Below are positions 15,785 through 23,241 of a stretch of DNA of 37,926 nt, one piece after another. The position numbers were made by a program, and so were the translations under genes. How positions within the stretch are numbered: the first letter of the stretch is position 1; each line of letters begins with the position of its first letter. Under the pieces are notes generated by a model. That model was not told the DNA's origin. It was given only the letters and a program-made list of their open reading frames with translations, and did no database searches. Location: positions 1-37,926 of the forward strand of contig DASWCW010000266.1 in NCBI GenBank assembly GCA_036395835.1, in the 5' to 3' direction. The DNA is from AP-16 sp036395835. Lineage in GTDB: Bacteria; Pseudomonadota; Alphaproteobacteria; Rhizobiales; Xanthobacteraceae.

Positions 15785-15837
15785 CGCCCCCCGACGCTGT
15801 GCTGCGCCCGGACAAGAGTGAGGAGTAGGTCACGCGT

Positions 15838-17430
15838 ATGGCTTCTCTCTCGAGCGACACCCTTGCGGCCCGCCCGATCCCGTCCGGGACGATGCTTTAT
15901 GTATCGCTGCTGGTGGAGCTGCTGCGCTCGCGTCCGGAGCTGCTGTTCTGGATGGCCACGCTCGCGCAGGCCTTGCTTTGGATCATCGTCCCGACGCTGA
16001 CGTATTCGGCTCCGCCCGGCAATGTGCCGCTGATGCTCGCCGCCGGTCACGAATGGGTGGCCGGCTCGCGGCTCGGGCCGCCGCTCGCCAATTGGCTCGC
16101 CGAGATCGCCTTCGATCTGTTCGGGCACCGCCTCTTCGGCATCTACCTTCTGTCTCAGGTCTGCGTCGTGACGAGCTTGTGGGCGGTGTTCACGCTCGGC
16201 CGCTCGATCGTCGGCGCGCATCACGCGGTGATGGCGGTGCTGCTGATGACCGGCATCATCGCCTTTTCGCTGCCCACCCCCGAATTCGGACCCTCGGTGC
16301 TGGCGATGCCGCTCACCGCATTCGCGCTGCTGCATTACTGGCGGGCGGTGGGCGAGGGCAGGCGCCGCTATTGGCTCGCGCTCGGGCTCGATCTCGGCCT
16401 ACTGCTGCTCACGACCTATGCCGGATTGATCCTGCTGGGCCTGCTGGCGTTGTTCACGTTCTCGACGGCGCAGGGCCGCGCGAGCTTGGCCAACCTCGAG
16501 CCGTGGCTCGGCGGGATGGTCGCGGTGCTGATCGTGTTCCCGCATCTGATGTGGATCGATCGCACCGGCGGCGCGTCTGCGGAGGCGGTTCCTGACGCTT
16601 CGGCCCTGCTGGTTGCCGCCGGACGTCTTGCCGGCTGGCTGCAATTGATCGGTTGGCTCATCGCGTTTCACGCCGGCGCTCTCATGCTCCTCCTGGTCGC
16701 CGGCGGGCTAAAAGTCGATCCGCGCGCGGCGGCTCCTGTGTTCGAGCGCGCGCCGGTGCCGCCGTTTGCGAAAAAATTCGTCTACACGTTTGCGGTCGCG
16801 CCGGCGCTGGTCGGCACCTTGCTGTCCGTGCTGCTCGGCAAGCCGGCGCCGATCGGCGGCACCGGCCCGCTCGTCATCCTCTCGGCGCTCGGCGTGATCG
16901 TCGCCGCCGGCGACGTCATTCGCCTGCATCGGCAGAGCATTCTGGGCCGCGTCTGGCTGGCGGTGCTGCTGGTCCCGCCGGCGACCGTCATCGGCGCCAC
17001 GATCCTGCTGCCGTGGACGCTCGGCATCGGCTTCGAGATCGATCGGCCGGCCGGCGCGATGGGCCAATTCTTCACCGACACGTTTCACCGGCGCACCGCA
17101 GGGCCGCTGCGCATCGTCGCCGGCGATGCGGAGGTCGCCGGGCTCGTCGCCATGGCATCCTCCGACCGGCCGAGCCTATTCCTGCCCGAAAAGCCCGAGC
17201 TGACGCCCTGGGTGAGCGACGCCGATGTCCGCGACACGGGTGCCATTCTGCTGTGGCAGGTTACCGACAATACCGGCGCGCCGCCGGCCGCGATCAAATC
17301 CCGCTTTCCCGATCTCGTCGCCGAGGTGCCGCGCTCCTTCGAGCGGCCGGTGCAGGGCAGGCTGCCGCTCTACCGCGTCGGCTGGGCCATGATCCGGCCG
17401 CAGGCTGCCGGCGCCGCGGCGACGAAGTAG
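15838..17430 (+). CDS. Glycosyltransferase family 39 (ArnT/PMT-like) membrane protein
   Basis: A 530-residue integral membrane protein with about ten hydrophobic segments (first near 37-57, then clusters to about 395) and a hydrophilic C-terminal domain (about 400-530) facing the periplasm. The layout fits GT-C enzymes of the GT39/ArnT group, which move sugars from polyprenyl phosphate to lipid or protein acceptors. The expected acidic catalytic loop after the first membrane segment is not evident in its classic form: the loop reads PTLTYSAPPGNVPLML. The activity is therefore uncertain. The acceptor is unknown. It follows rnhB on the same strand and converges on cydB. Confidence 0.72.
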   Translation: MASLSSDTLAARPIPSGTMLYVSLLVELLRSRPELLFWMATLAQALLWIIVPTLTYSAPPGNVPLMLAAGHEWVAGSRLGPPLANWLAEIAFDLFGHRLFGIYLLSQVCVVTSLWAVFTLGRSIVGAHHAVMAVLLMTGIIAFSLPTPEFGPSVLAMPLTAFALLHYWRAVGEGRRRYWLALGLDLGLLLLTTYAGLILLGLLALFTFSTAQGRASLANLEPWLGGMVAVLIVFPHLMWIDRTGGASAEAVPDASALLVAAGRLAGWLQLIGWLIAFHAGALMLLLVAGGLKVDPRAAAPVFERAPVPPFAKKFVYTFAVAPALVGTLLSVLLGKPAPIGGTGPLVILSALGVIVAAGDVIRLHRQSILGRVWLAVLLVPPATVIGATILLPWTLGIGFEIDRPAGAMGQFFTDTFHRRTAGPLRIVAGDAEVAGLVAMASSDRPSLFLPEKPELTPWVSDADVRDTGAILLWQVTDNTGAPPAAIKSRFPDLVAEVPRSFERPVQGRLPLYRVGWAMIRPQAAGAAATK

Positions 17431-17478
17431 CCCGGCTGGAGCGGCCCGCAACGCCGCACAATCCGGGAACGCGAGACC

Positions 17479-17503
17479 CCGGATTTCGCTTCGCTGCATC
17501 CGG
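17479..17503. repeat. Rhizobial-type intergenic hairpin repeat, copy 2
   Basis: CCGGAT (17479-17484) pairs with ATCCGG (17498-17503) around TTCGCTTCGCTGC. It matches the copy at 11982-12008 closely and again lies between two convergent genes (GT39-like gene and cydB), as expected for a bidirectional terminator. Confidence 0.6.
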
Positions 17504-17522
17504 CTACGGTCCGAGCCCAGCT

Positions 17523-18527
17523 TCAATGATACCCCTCGCCTTCGCGGACCTTGCCGCGAAAGACCCAATAGACGAACGCCACATAGACGAAGATCAGCGG
17601 CAACAGCGCCGCGGTCCCGAGCAGCATGAAGATCTGGCTCGCGGGATGAGCCGCGGTCTGCCACACCGTGAGCACCGGCGGCACCAGATAGGGAAAGCTC
17701 GAGATCACCAGCCCGAGATAGCCGAGCAGGAACAGAGCGATCGCCGCCACGAACGGCAGCAGCTCACGCCCCCGGTCGAGCGCCCGCCAACCTGTGAACG
17801 CGACGAGCGCGGTGACGAACGGGACCGGCCACAGGAACAGGATGTTCGGAAGCGAGAACCAGCGCGCCGCGATGCGCTCCAGTGCGAGCGGGGTCCAAAT
17901 GCTCACGGCCGCCATGAACGCCAGCACCATCACGAGCAGCAGCTTCGCCTGCGTGCGCGCGCGCTCGGCGACCGCGCCCTCGGTCTTGAGCACGAGCCAG
18001 GTGGCGCCGAGCAGCGCATAGCCGGCGAGCACGCCGAAGCCGCACAGCACGGAGAACGGCGTGGCCCAGTCGAACGCTCCGCCGGCAAACGCGCCGTTCT
18101 CCACCCGGATGCCCTGGATCAGGCCGCCGAGGATCAGGCCCTGGCAGAAGCCGGCAACCGCCGATCCGGCGGTGAAGCCGACGTTCCAAACCTGCTTGCT
18201 GCTCGCTGCGATCCAGCGGAACTCGAAGGCGACGCCGCGGAAAACCAGACCGAGCAGCATCAGGATCACCGGAAGGTAGAACGCCGGCATGATGATCGCG
18301 TAGGCGAGCGGGAACGCCACCAGGAGCCCGGCCCCGCCGAGCACCAGCCAGGTCTCGTTGCCGTCCCAGAACGGGGCGACCGAGTTCATCATCTGGTCGC
18401 GCTCGCGCTCGCTCTTGGCGAAAGGAAACAGCAGGCCGATGCCGAGATCGAAGCCGTCGAGGATCACGTACATCGCGACCGCGATGCCGATCACCGCCGC
18501 CCAGATCACCGGAAGGTACCATTCCAT
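17523..18527 (-). CDS. cydB: Cytochrome bd-type quinol oxidase subunit II
   Basis: A 334-residue membrane subunit with about eight to nine transmembrane helices. It opens with WYLPVIWAAVIGIAVAMYV and has the family signature VILDGFDLGIG, then APFWDGNETWLVLGGAGL. Together with CydA it forms a heterodimer that reduces oxygen with electrons from quinol in the inner membrane. It lies 41 bp after cydA with GAGGAG six bases before its ATG, so it is the second gene of that operon. No small cydX-like frame was seen after it, and no cydDC assembly genes are in the window. Confidence 0.95.
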   Translation of the reverse strand: MEWYLPVIWAAVIGIAVAMYVILDGFDLGIGLLFPFAKSERERDQMMNSVAPFWDGNETWLVLGGAGLLVAFPLAYAIIMPAFYLPVILMLLGLVFRGVAFEFRWIAASSKQVWNVGFTAGSAVAGFCQGLILGGLIQGIRVENGAFAGGAFDWATPFSVLCGFGVLAGYALLGATWLVLKTEGAVAERARTQAKLLLVMVLAFMAAVSIWTPLALERIAARWFSLPNILFLWPVPFVTALVAFTGWRALDRGRELLPFVAAIALFLLGYLGLVISSFPYLVPPVLTVWQTAAHPASQIFMLLGTAALLPLIFVYVAFVYWVFRGKVREGEGYH

Positions 18528-18568
18528 GCTTCGCTCCTCGCGACGCCCGGCACGACCCGTAAGCTACA

Positions 18569-19975
18569 TCATGTGCGCGGTCGCGATCCCAGGATCTCGC
18601 GCCCGGCGTCGGCGACCGAGGACAAGGTCCGTATCGACGTGCCGGGCGACGGCGGCTCCGCCGCGCGGCCTTCGGCGCCGCGCGCGATCAGGCGGTTGAT
18701 GTAATAGATGCCCATCGAGAACACGATTGCGTAGACCAGGACGAATAACAGGAGGCTCGCCGCGACGCTTCCCGCCCCGATCGGAGAGGTCGCATCGGCG
18801 GATCGCAGGATCCCGGTCACGACCCAGGGCTGCCGGCCGGTCTCGGTGACGATCCAGCCGGAGATGACCGCGACGAAGCCGAGCCACCAGGTCTGGGCGG
18901 TGAACCGCACGAACCACGGCGTCTCGAACAGGCGCCGCCGCCACCACAACCACAATCCGACGTACGCGATGGCGATCATCAACAGTCCGATCCCGACCAT
19001 GATCCGGAACGCGAAGAATACCGGGAGGAGCGGCGGCCGGTCGGCGGCGCTGACGCTCTTGAGGCCCGGAAACAGGCCGTTGAGGTCGTGGGTGAGAATG
19101 AGCGAGCCGGCCTTGGGAATCGCCAGCTGATAGTGATTGGTCTCGCTCGCCTCGTCGGGCCAAGCGAACAGCACGAGCGCTCCCGGCTTCGAGCCGTCCC
19201 AATGCGCCTCCATCGCCGCGATCTTGATCGGCTGGTGCGCGAGCGTATTGAGTCCGTGCTCGTCGCCGATGAAGAGCTGCAGCGGCGCGAGCGTCGCCAG
19301 CATTCCGATCGCCATCCGCATCATGGTGCGGCCTTCGGCGATCTGCCGTCCGGCCATCACGTGACGAGCCCCGACCGCGAGCACCACCAAGGCGGTGGTG
19401 AGATAGGCAGCCGTCACCATATGGGCGAAGCGATAGGGGAAGCTCGGGTTGAACACGATGGCGATCCAATCGGCCGGATAGGCGATCCCGCCGCGGATCT
19501 CGTGCCCGGCCGGCGTCTGCATCCAGCTGTTCGCGGCGAGAATCCAGAACGCCGAAATGACCGTGCCGATCGCCACGGCGATGGCCGAGAGCGCCTGCAA
19601 CCACGCGGGAACGCGCCCCCAGCCGAACAGCATGATGCCGAGGAACGTCGCTTCGAGAAAGAACGCGGTCAGGACCTCGTAGCCCATCAACGGTCCGAGC
19701 ACGTTGCCGGTGACCACGGAGAACCGGCTCCAGTTGGTGCCGAATTGGTAAGACAGCACGATGCCGGACACCACGCCCATGGCGAAGGAGACCGCGAAGA
19801 TTTTGGTCCAGAAGAACGCGAGGCGGTGAAAGCGTTCCTCGCCGGTCGCGATCCACATCACGGCAAGCGTCGCCACATAGGCGGAGAGCCCGATGGTGAA
19901 GCTCGGGAAGATGATGTGGAACGCGAAGGTGAAGCCGGTCTGGACGCGATCGAGAAAGACAGGATCGAGAGTCAT
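18569..19975 (-). CDS. cydA: Cytochrome bd-type quinol oxidase subunit I
   Basis: A 468-residue haem-bearing subunit. RVQTGFTFAFHIIFPSFTIG carries His20, matching the haem ligand His19 of the E. coli protein, and GWIVTETGRQPWVV is the conserved CydA signature near the C-terminus. It is about 50 residues shorter than E. coli CydA, so it belongs to the short-Q-loop type often called cyanide-insensitive oxidase (CioA). It gives high-affinity or cyanide-tolerant respiration. ATG at 19975 is chosen because the conserved start follows directly; the longer reading to 20116 is Arg-rich and has no match to the family. It is divergent from the NCS2 permease with a 204-bp shared promoter region. Confidence 0.94.
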   Translation of the reverse strand: MTLDPVFLDRVQTGFTFAFHIIFPSFTIGLSAYVATLAVMWIATGEERFHRLAFFWTKIFAVSFAMGVVSGIVLSYQFGTNWSRFSVVTGNVLGPLMGYEVLTAFFLEATFLGIMLFGWGRVPAWLQALSAIAVAIGTVISAFWILAANSWMQTPAGHEIRGGIAYPADWIAIVFNPSFPYRFAHMVTAAYLTTALVVLAVGARHVMAGRQIAEGRTMMRMAIGMLATLAPLQLFIGDEHGLNTLAHQPIKIAAMEAHWDGSKPGALVLFAWPDEASETNHYQLAIPKAGSLILTHDLNGLFPGLKSVSAADRPPLLPVFFAFRIMVGIGLLMIAIAYVGLWLWWRRRLFETPWFVRFTAQTWWLGFVAVISGWIVTETGRQPWVVTGILRSADATSPIGAGSVAASLLLFVLVYAIVFSMGIYYINRLIARGAEGRAAEPPSPGTSIRTLSSVADAGREILGSRPRT

Positions 19976-20144
19976 CTTAGGCCTCGCGAGCTCGGCCGGC
20001 CCTTCCCTGCCACAGTATAGATCGGCGCGGCAGAACCGCGGGGAAAATGCGCGATTTGCCCGCCTGTCCCTCCACTGCGGCCGTGGACAAGTGGCAAAAT
20101 CCCGAAGGCGCGCCAAAGTTCACGGGCTATTCTGTCGCAATCGT

Positions 20145-20162
20145 GCCGCCGATTTCGGCGGC
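20145..20162. promoter_or_regulatory. Inverted repeat at the NCS2 permease leader
   Basis: GCCGCCGA-TT-TCGGCGGC is a perfect 8-bp inverted repeat ending 17 nt before the permease ATG and next to its ribosome site. It could be an operator dimer site or a leader hairpin that affects translation. I see no purine riboswitch pattern. Confidence 0.4.
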
Positions 20163-20179
20163 GGCCTTTGGAAACTCCC

Positions 20180-21517
20180 ATGCGCGAACCCGCCCGCGAA
20201 GCAAAGGTCCGCACCCGGCACGCTTCCATTCTCGACCGCTATTTCGGGCTCGGCCAAAACGGCACTGAGCCTCGCACCGAGATCATCGCCGGCGTCACCA
20301 CGTTCCTGACGATGGCCTACATCGTCTTCGTCAATCCGCAGATCCTCGGCACCACGGGCATGGACAAGGGCGCGGTGTTCGTCGCGACCTGCGTCGCGGC
20401 GGCGGCGAGCACCTTGGTGATGGGGCTCTATGCCAATTATCCGATCGCGCTCGCGCCCGGCATGGGGCTCAACGCGTTCTTCGCCTTCACCGTCGTGGTG
20501 ACCTACAAATATTCCTGGCAGCAGGGGCTCGCGGCCGTATTCTGCTCCGGCGTGCTGTTCTTGGCTGTCTCGATCTTCCGCATCCGCCAATACGTCATCG
20601 ATTCGATCCCGCACAACCTCAAGCTCGCGGTCTCGGCGGGCGTCGGCCTGTTCCTCGGCATCATCGCGCTCGAGACTTCCGGGGTGATCGCCGCGCATCC
20701 CGCGACCCTGGTGACGCTCGGCGATCTGACCAAGCCCGCCGCGGTCCTGGCGCTGTTCGGTTTCGTGCTGATCGCCGCGCTCAATCACCGGGGCGTCATC
20801 GGCGGCACGCTGCTCGGTATTTTGGCGGTGACGCTGATCGGGCTTCCGCTCGGGCTCACGCATTATTCCGGCGTGGTCTCGATGCCGCCGTCGCTCGCGC
20901 CGACCTTGCTGCAGCTCGATTTCTCGCGCGCCGCCGAGCTCACCTTCGTCATCATCGTGTTCAGCATCCTGTTCGTCGACGTGTTCGACAACGCCGGCAC
21001 CCTGATCGGAGTGACCCACCGCACCGGCCTGATGCGCGACGGCAAGCTCGCCCGCATGAAGGAGGCGCTCATCTCGGATAGCTTCGCGGCGATCTTCGGG
21101 TCACTGATCGGCACCTCGACGACGACGAGCTATATCGAGAGCGCCGCCGGCGTTGCGGCGGGCGGCCGCACCGGGCTCACCGCGGTCGTGGTCGCGCTGT
21201 GCTTTCTGCTCGCCTTGTTCTTTGCGCCGCTCGCCGGCATGATCCCGGCCTATGCGTCGGCCGCGGCCTTGCTCTACGTCGCCTGCATGATGGCGCGAGG
21301 ATTGGCCGAGATCGAATGGGACGACATCACCGAATCCGCGCCCGCCGTCATCGCCGCGATCACCATGCCGCTGACCTACTCGATCGCCACCGGGATCGGA
21401 CTCGGCTTCATTACCTACGTGCTGGCGAAGTTGATCGCCGGCCGCTTTTCCCAGCTCTCGCCGGCCGCGATCGTGCTCGCGGCGCTGTTCGCGCTGAAAT
21501 TCGCGGTGTCGGGGTGA
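20180..21517 (+). CDS. NCS2 (AzgA-like) purine permease
   Basis: A 445-residue transporter with about twelve to fourteen hydrophobic segments. Family segments seen are EIIAGVTTFLTMAYIVFVNP (helix 1), ALAPGMGLNAFFAF (helix 3), VDVFDNAGTLIGV (substrate-site acidic residues in the eighth helix) and SLIGTSTTTSYIESAAGVAAGGRTGL (helix 10). This is the AzgA/GhxP subgroup that imports adenine, guanine or hypoxanthine with protons; the exact base is not determinable. ATG at 20180 is chosen over TTG at 20168 because GGAAAC sits at ribosome-site distance. It is divergent from cydA. A second copy of its last 16 codons occurs 564 bp downstream. Confidence 0.92.
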   Translation: MREPAREAKVRTRHASILDRYFGLGQNGTEPRTEIIAGVTTFLTMAYIVFVNPQILGTTGMDKGAVFVATCVAAAASTLVMGLYANYPIALAPGMGLNAFFAFTVVVTYKYSWQQGLAAVFCSGVLFLAVSIFRIRQYVIDSIPHNLKLAVSAGVGLFLGIIALETSGVIAAHPATLVTLGDLTKPAAVLALFGFVLIAALNHRGVIGGTLLGILAVTLIGLPLGLTHYSGVVSMPPSLAPTLLQLDFSRAAELTFVIIVFSILFVDVFDNAGTLIGVTHRTGLMRDGKLARMKEALISDSFAAIFGSLIGTSTTTSYIESAAGVAAGGRTGLTAVVVALCFLLALFFAPLAGMIPAYASAAALLYVACMMARGLAEIEWDDITESAPAVIAAITMPLTYSIATGIGLGFITYVLAKLIAGRFSQLSPAAIVLAALFALKFAVSG

Positions 21518-21561
21518 CGTAATATCTTTTGTTGCCGGCGTCTGCACCTGCGGAGCCGGCG

Positions 21562-21645
21562 TGCGCGTGCCGGATTCTCGACCGCGATCCAATCACCGAT
21601 AGCTTCGAGGTCTGCCTCGGCTGCTTCGGTGATGAGGACGATCAT
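21562..21645 (-). pseudogene. ParE-like toxin remnant (N-terminus only)
   Basis: The first 28 codons read as a RelE/ParE-type toxin: MIVLITEAAEADLEAIGDWI then AVENPARA, the usual first strand and helix. After NPARA the similarity ends abruptly, and the frame runs on into DNA around the permease gene's 3' end until a stop at 21415. A full ParE has about 95-100 residues and its active groove is in the missing part, so no toxin activity is expected. The start overlaps the antitoxin stop by one base (TGATG), the normal arrangement of a parDE pair. Confidence 0.7.
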
Positions 21646-21905
21646 CAGCCCTTGGCTTTTGCCGCGGCGCGATATTTGGCATCCAGTCGCCGGAACACCT
21701 GTCCCAGCGGCTTCACGCGGCCGGCCTCGGCATCCGCGATGCCGCGGGCGATTGCCGCATCGAGCGCAGCGAGCCGCTTCTCGCGCTCCTGAAGCAGGCG
21801 CACTCCCTCGCGCAGCACTTCGCTCTTCGAATTGTAGCGGCCTGATTTGACCAGGCTCGCCACGAATTTCTCCAATTGGCTTCCTAGGTCGACACTGCTC
21901 GGCAT
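21645..21905 (-). CDS. ParD-family antitoxin
   Basis: An 86-residue antitoxin-like protein. The N-terminal half is a ribbon-helix-helix DNA-binding domain (SVDLGSQLEKFVASLVKSGR then YNSKSEVLREGVRLLQERE). The C-terminal half is a charged helix that would wrap the toxin. Length and pattern fit ParD. The toxin gene immediately downstream is truncated, so this is now a solitary antitoxin that could still repress its own promoter. ATG at 21905 is chosen over 21944 because it begins the family domain and leaves the promoter outside the gene. Confidence 0.88.
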   Translation of the reverse strand: MPSSVDLGSQLEKFVASLVKSGRYNSKSEVLREGVRLLQEREKRLAALDAAIARGIADAEAGRVKPLGQVFRRLDAKYRAAAKAKG

Positions 21906-21928
21906 AGGCCTGACTCCAGCAAGCCTGG

Positions 21929-21957
21929 ATGGTATCGCCGCCAATAACTGTTATCAA
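21929..21957 (-). promoter_or_regulatory. parD promoter with overlapping palindrome
   Basis: On the minus strand, TTGATA (21957-21952) and TACCAT (21934-21929) are spaced by 17 bases, a good sigma-70-type promoter ending 23 nt before the ParD start. The palindrome ATAAC-T-GTTAT (21944-21954) overlaps the -35 and is a fitting site for ParD autorepression. Confidence 0.6.
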
Positions 21958-22033
21958 GGCGAGGTGATTAGGACGGGGGCTCGGACCCGAGCCGGACTTC
22001 CCAGAGCGACGCCGTGGGACGGGATTCGGTCGA

Positions 22034-22081
22034 ATCGTGCTCGCGGCGCTGTTCGCGGTGAAGTTCGCGGTGTCCGGGTGA
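22034..22081 (+). pseudogene. Duplicated 3' end of an NCS2 permease gene
   Basis: These 48 bases encode IVLAALFAVKFAVSG and a stop, matching the last 16 codons of the intact permease (21470-21517) at 45 of 48 bases with one amino-acid change (Leu to Val). The upstream part of this copy is missing. It is the tail of a second, deleted permease gene or a small duplication, left after a rearrangement that also truncated parE. Confidence 0.75.
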
Positions 22082-22219
22082 GGGCTGCGCTGCGGCGGCC
22101 GCCAAATTGCGGGAGCCCGGGACGGCGATTATATTCGCGAAAGAGAACGCGCGGCCGAGCGCTTCCGGTTTCGGCGACGCCGTGAATGAAGCCGAACATC
22201 GCGAGCATGGTGAGGAGCA

Positions 22220-23113
22220 ATGCTGACGACAGCCCAGGGAGCAACACTGACGCGAGCGCAGATCGAGCAATATCGCGAGCTCGGTTACCTGGTGGTGCCC
22301 GACGTCTTCGATGCGGGGCTGCTGGCCGAGATTCGCCGCACGCTCGACGCGATCGTCGCCGACGCCGGCAAGGTGACGAGCCATACCGACGTCTACGATC
22401 TCGAGGAATCCCACACGCCCGAGCAGCCGCGGGTGCGGCGCATCAAGACCCCGCACAAGCATTTCCCGTTCTTTGCCGAGCTCACCCGCAACCCGCGGAT
22501 CACCGGGATCCTGGCGCAGCTCATCGGCCCCGATCTCCGCCTGCACGGCGCCAAGCTCAACATGAAGTCGGCCGGCTACGGCGCCGCGGTCGAATGGCAC
22601 CAGGACTGGGCGTTCTATCCGCACAGCAATGACGACGTGCTGGCGACCGGGCTCTATCTCGACGATTGCGACATGGAGAACGGGCCGCTGCTGGTCGTTC
22701 CCGGCACCCACAAGGGTCCGGTCTTCGATCACCACGCCAACGGCTATTTCGCCGGCGCCATGGATCCGCAGCTCGAGGGGCTCGACTATGCCAAGGCGGT
22801 GCCGCTCACGGGCAAGGCCGGCTCGATGACGATCCACCATGCACGGCTCGTGCATGGGTCGGCGCTCAATACCTCATCGAAGCCGCGCCGACTGCTGCTG
22901 CACGAATATGCGGCGGCCGACGCCTGGCCGCTGTTGGGCGTTGCCAATTTCGAGGAATTCAACGGTCGCATGGTGCTCGGCAAGCCGACGATCGAGCCGC
23001 GTCTGACGCCGGTCCCGGTTCGCATGCCGTTGCCGCCCGCGCCGTTCCAAGGCTCGATCTACGAGAACCAGCGCGCGGCCGCCAAGCGCTTCTTCCGCAC
23101 GGCCGCGGAGTAG
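22220..23113 (+). CDS. Phytanoyl-CoA dioxygenase (PhyH) family protein
   Basis: A 297-residue Fe(II)/2-oxoglutarate-dependent oxygenase. The metal triad is H127-x-D129 (EWHQDW) and His212 (LVHGS); Arg223 or Arg224 (SSKPRR), about a dozen residues later, should bind 2-oxoglutarate. The N-terminus (YRELGYLVVPDVFD) is typical of the family, and VVPGTHKGP is a conserved loop. Substrates in bacteria range from acyl-CoAs to small metabolites and osmolytes, and this one cannot be assigned. It converges on an MHS transporter gene 128 bp on, separated by a hairpin repeat, and may act on what the transporters of this region import. Confidence 0.9.
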   Translation: MLTTAQGATLTRAQIEQYRELGYLVVPDVFDAGLLAEIRRTLDAIVADAGKVTSHTDVYDLEESHTPEQPRVRRIKTPHKHFPFFAELTRNPRITGILAQLIGPDLRLHGAKLNMKSAGYGAAVEWHQDWAFYPHSNDDVLATGLYLDDCDMENGPLLVVPGTHKGPVFDHHANGYFAGAMDPQLEGLDYAKAVPLTGKAGSMTIHHARLVHGSALNTSSKPRRLLLHEYAAADAWPLLGVANFEEFNGRMVLGKPTIEPRLTPVPVRMPLPPAPFQGSIYENQRAAAKRFFRTAAE

Positions 23114-23158
23114 CGCACTGGTGAATTCCTTCCGCGACGGCAGCCGCAAGCTCGGCGA

Positions 23159-23187
23159 GCTCCCTCGACCCGCTGGGGAGAGGGAGC
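23159..23187. repeat. Intergenic hairpin repeat (GCTCCCTC form)
   Basis: GCTCCCTC (23159-23166) pairs with GAGGGAGC (23180-23187). It lies between the convergent dioxygenase and MFS genes, likely a bidirectional terminator of the kind scattered in rhizobial genomes. Confidence 0.55.
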
Positions 23188-23241
23188 AGACCCAGCCGGC
23201 CTCTAGGATGGCCTGCGTCATGAAGACCGCCAAGCGCGCCG

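Larger units (their letters stand above)
21906..22219. other. Gene-free scar between parD and the dioxygenase gene
   Basis: This 314-bp stretch holds the parD promoter (21929-21957), an unassigned GC-rich part (21960-22033), the duplicated permease tail (22034-22081) and 138 bp leading to the dioxygenase gene, in which I see no gene and no clear promoter. AGGAG ends four bases before the ATG at 22220. Confidence 0.5.

Noticed and set aside
16653..18704. Plus-strand frame of 683 codons across the GT39 gene and cydB
   Set aside because: It runs in the wrong frame through the GT39 gene and antisense through cydB; composition is Arg/His/Glu-rich shadow sequence.
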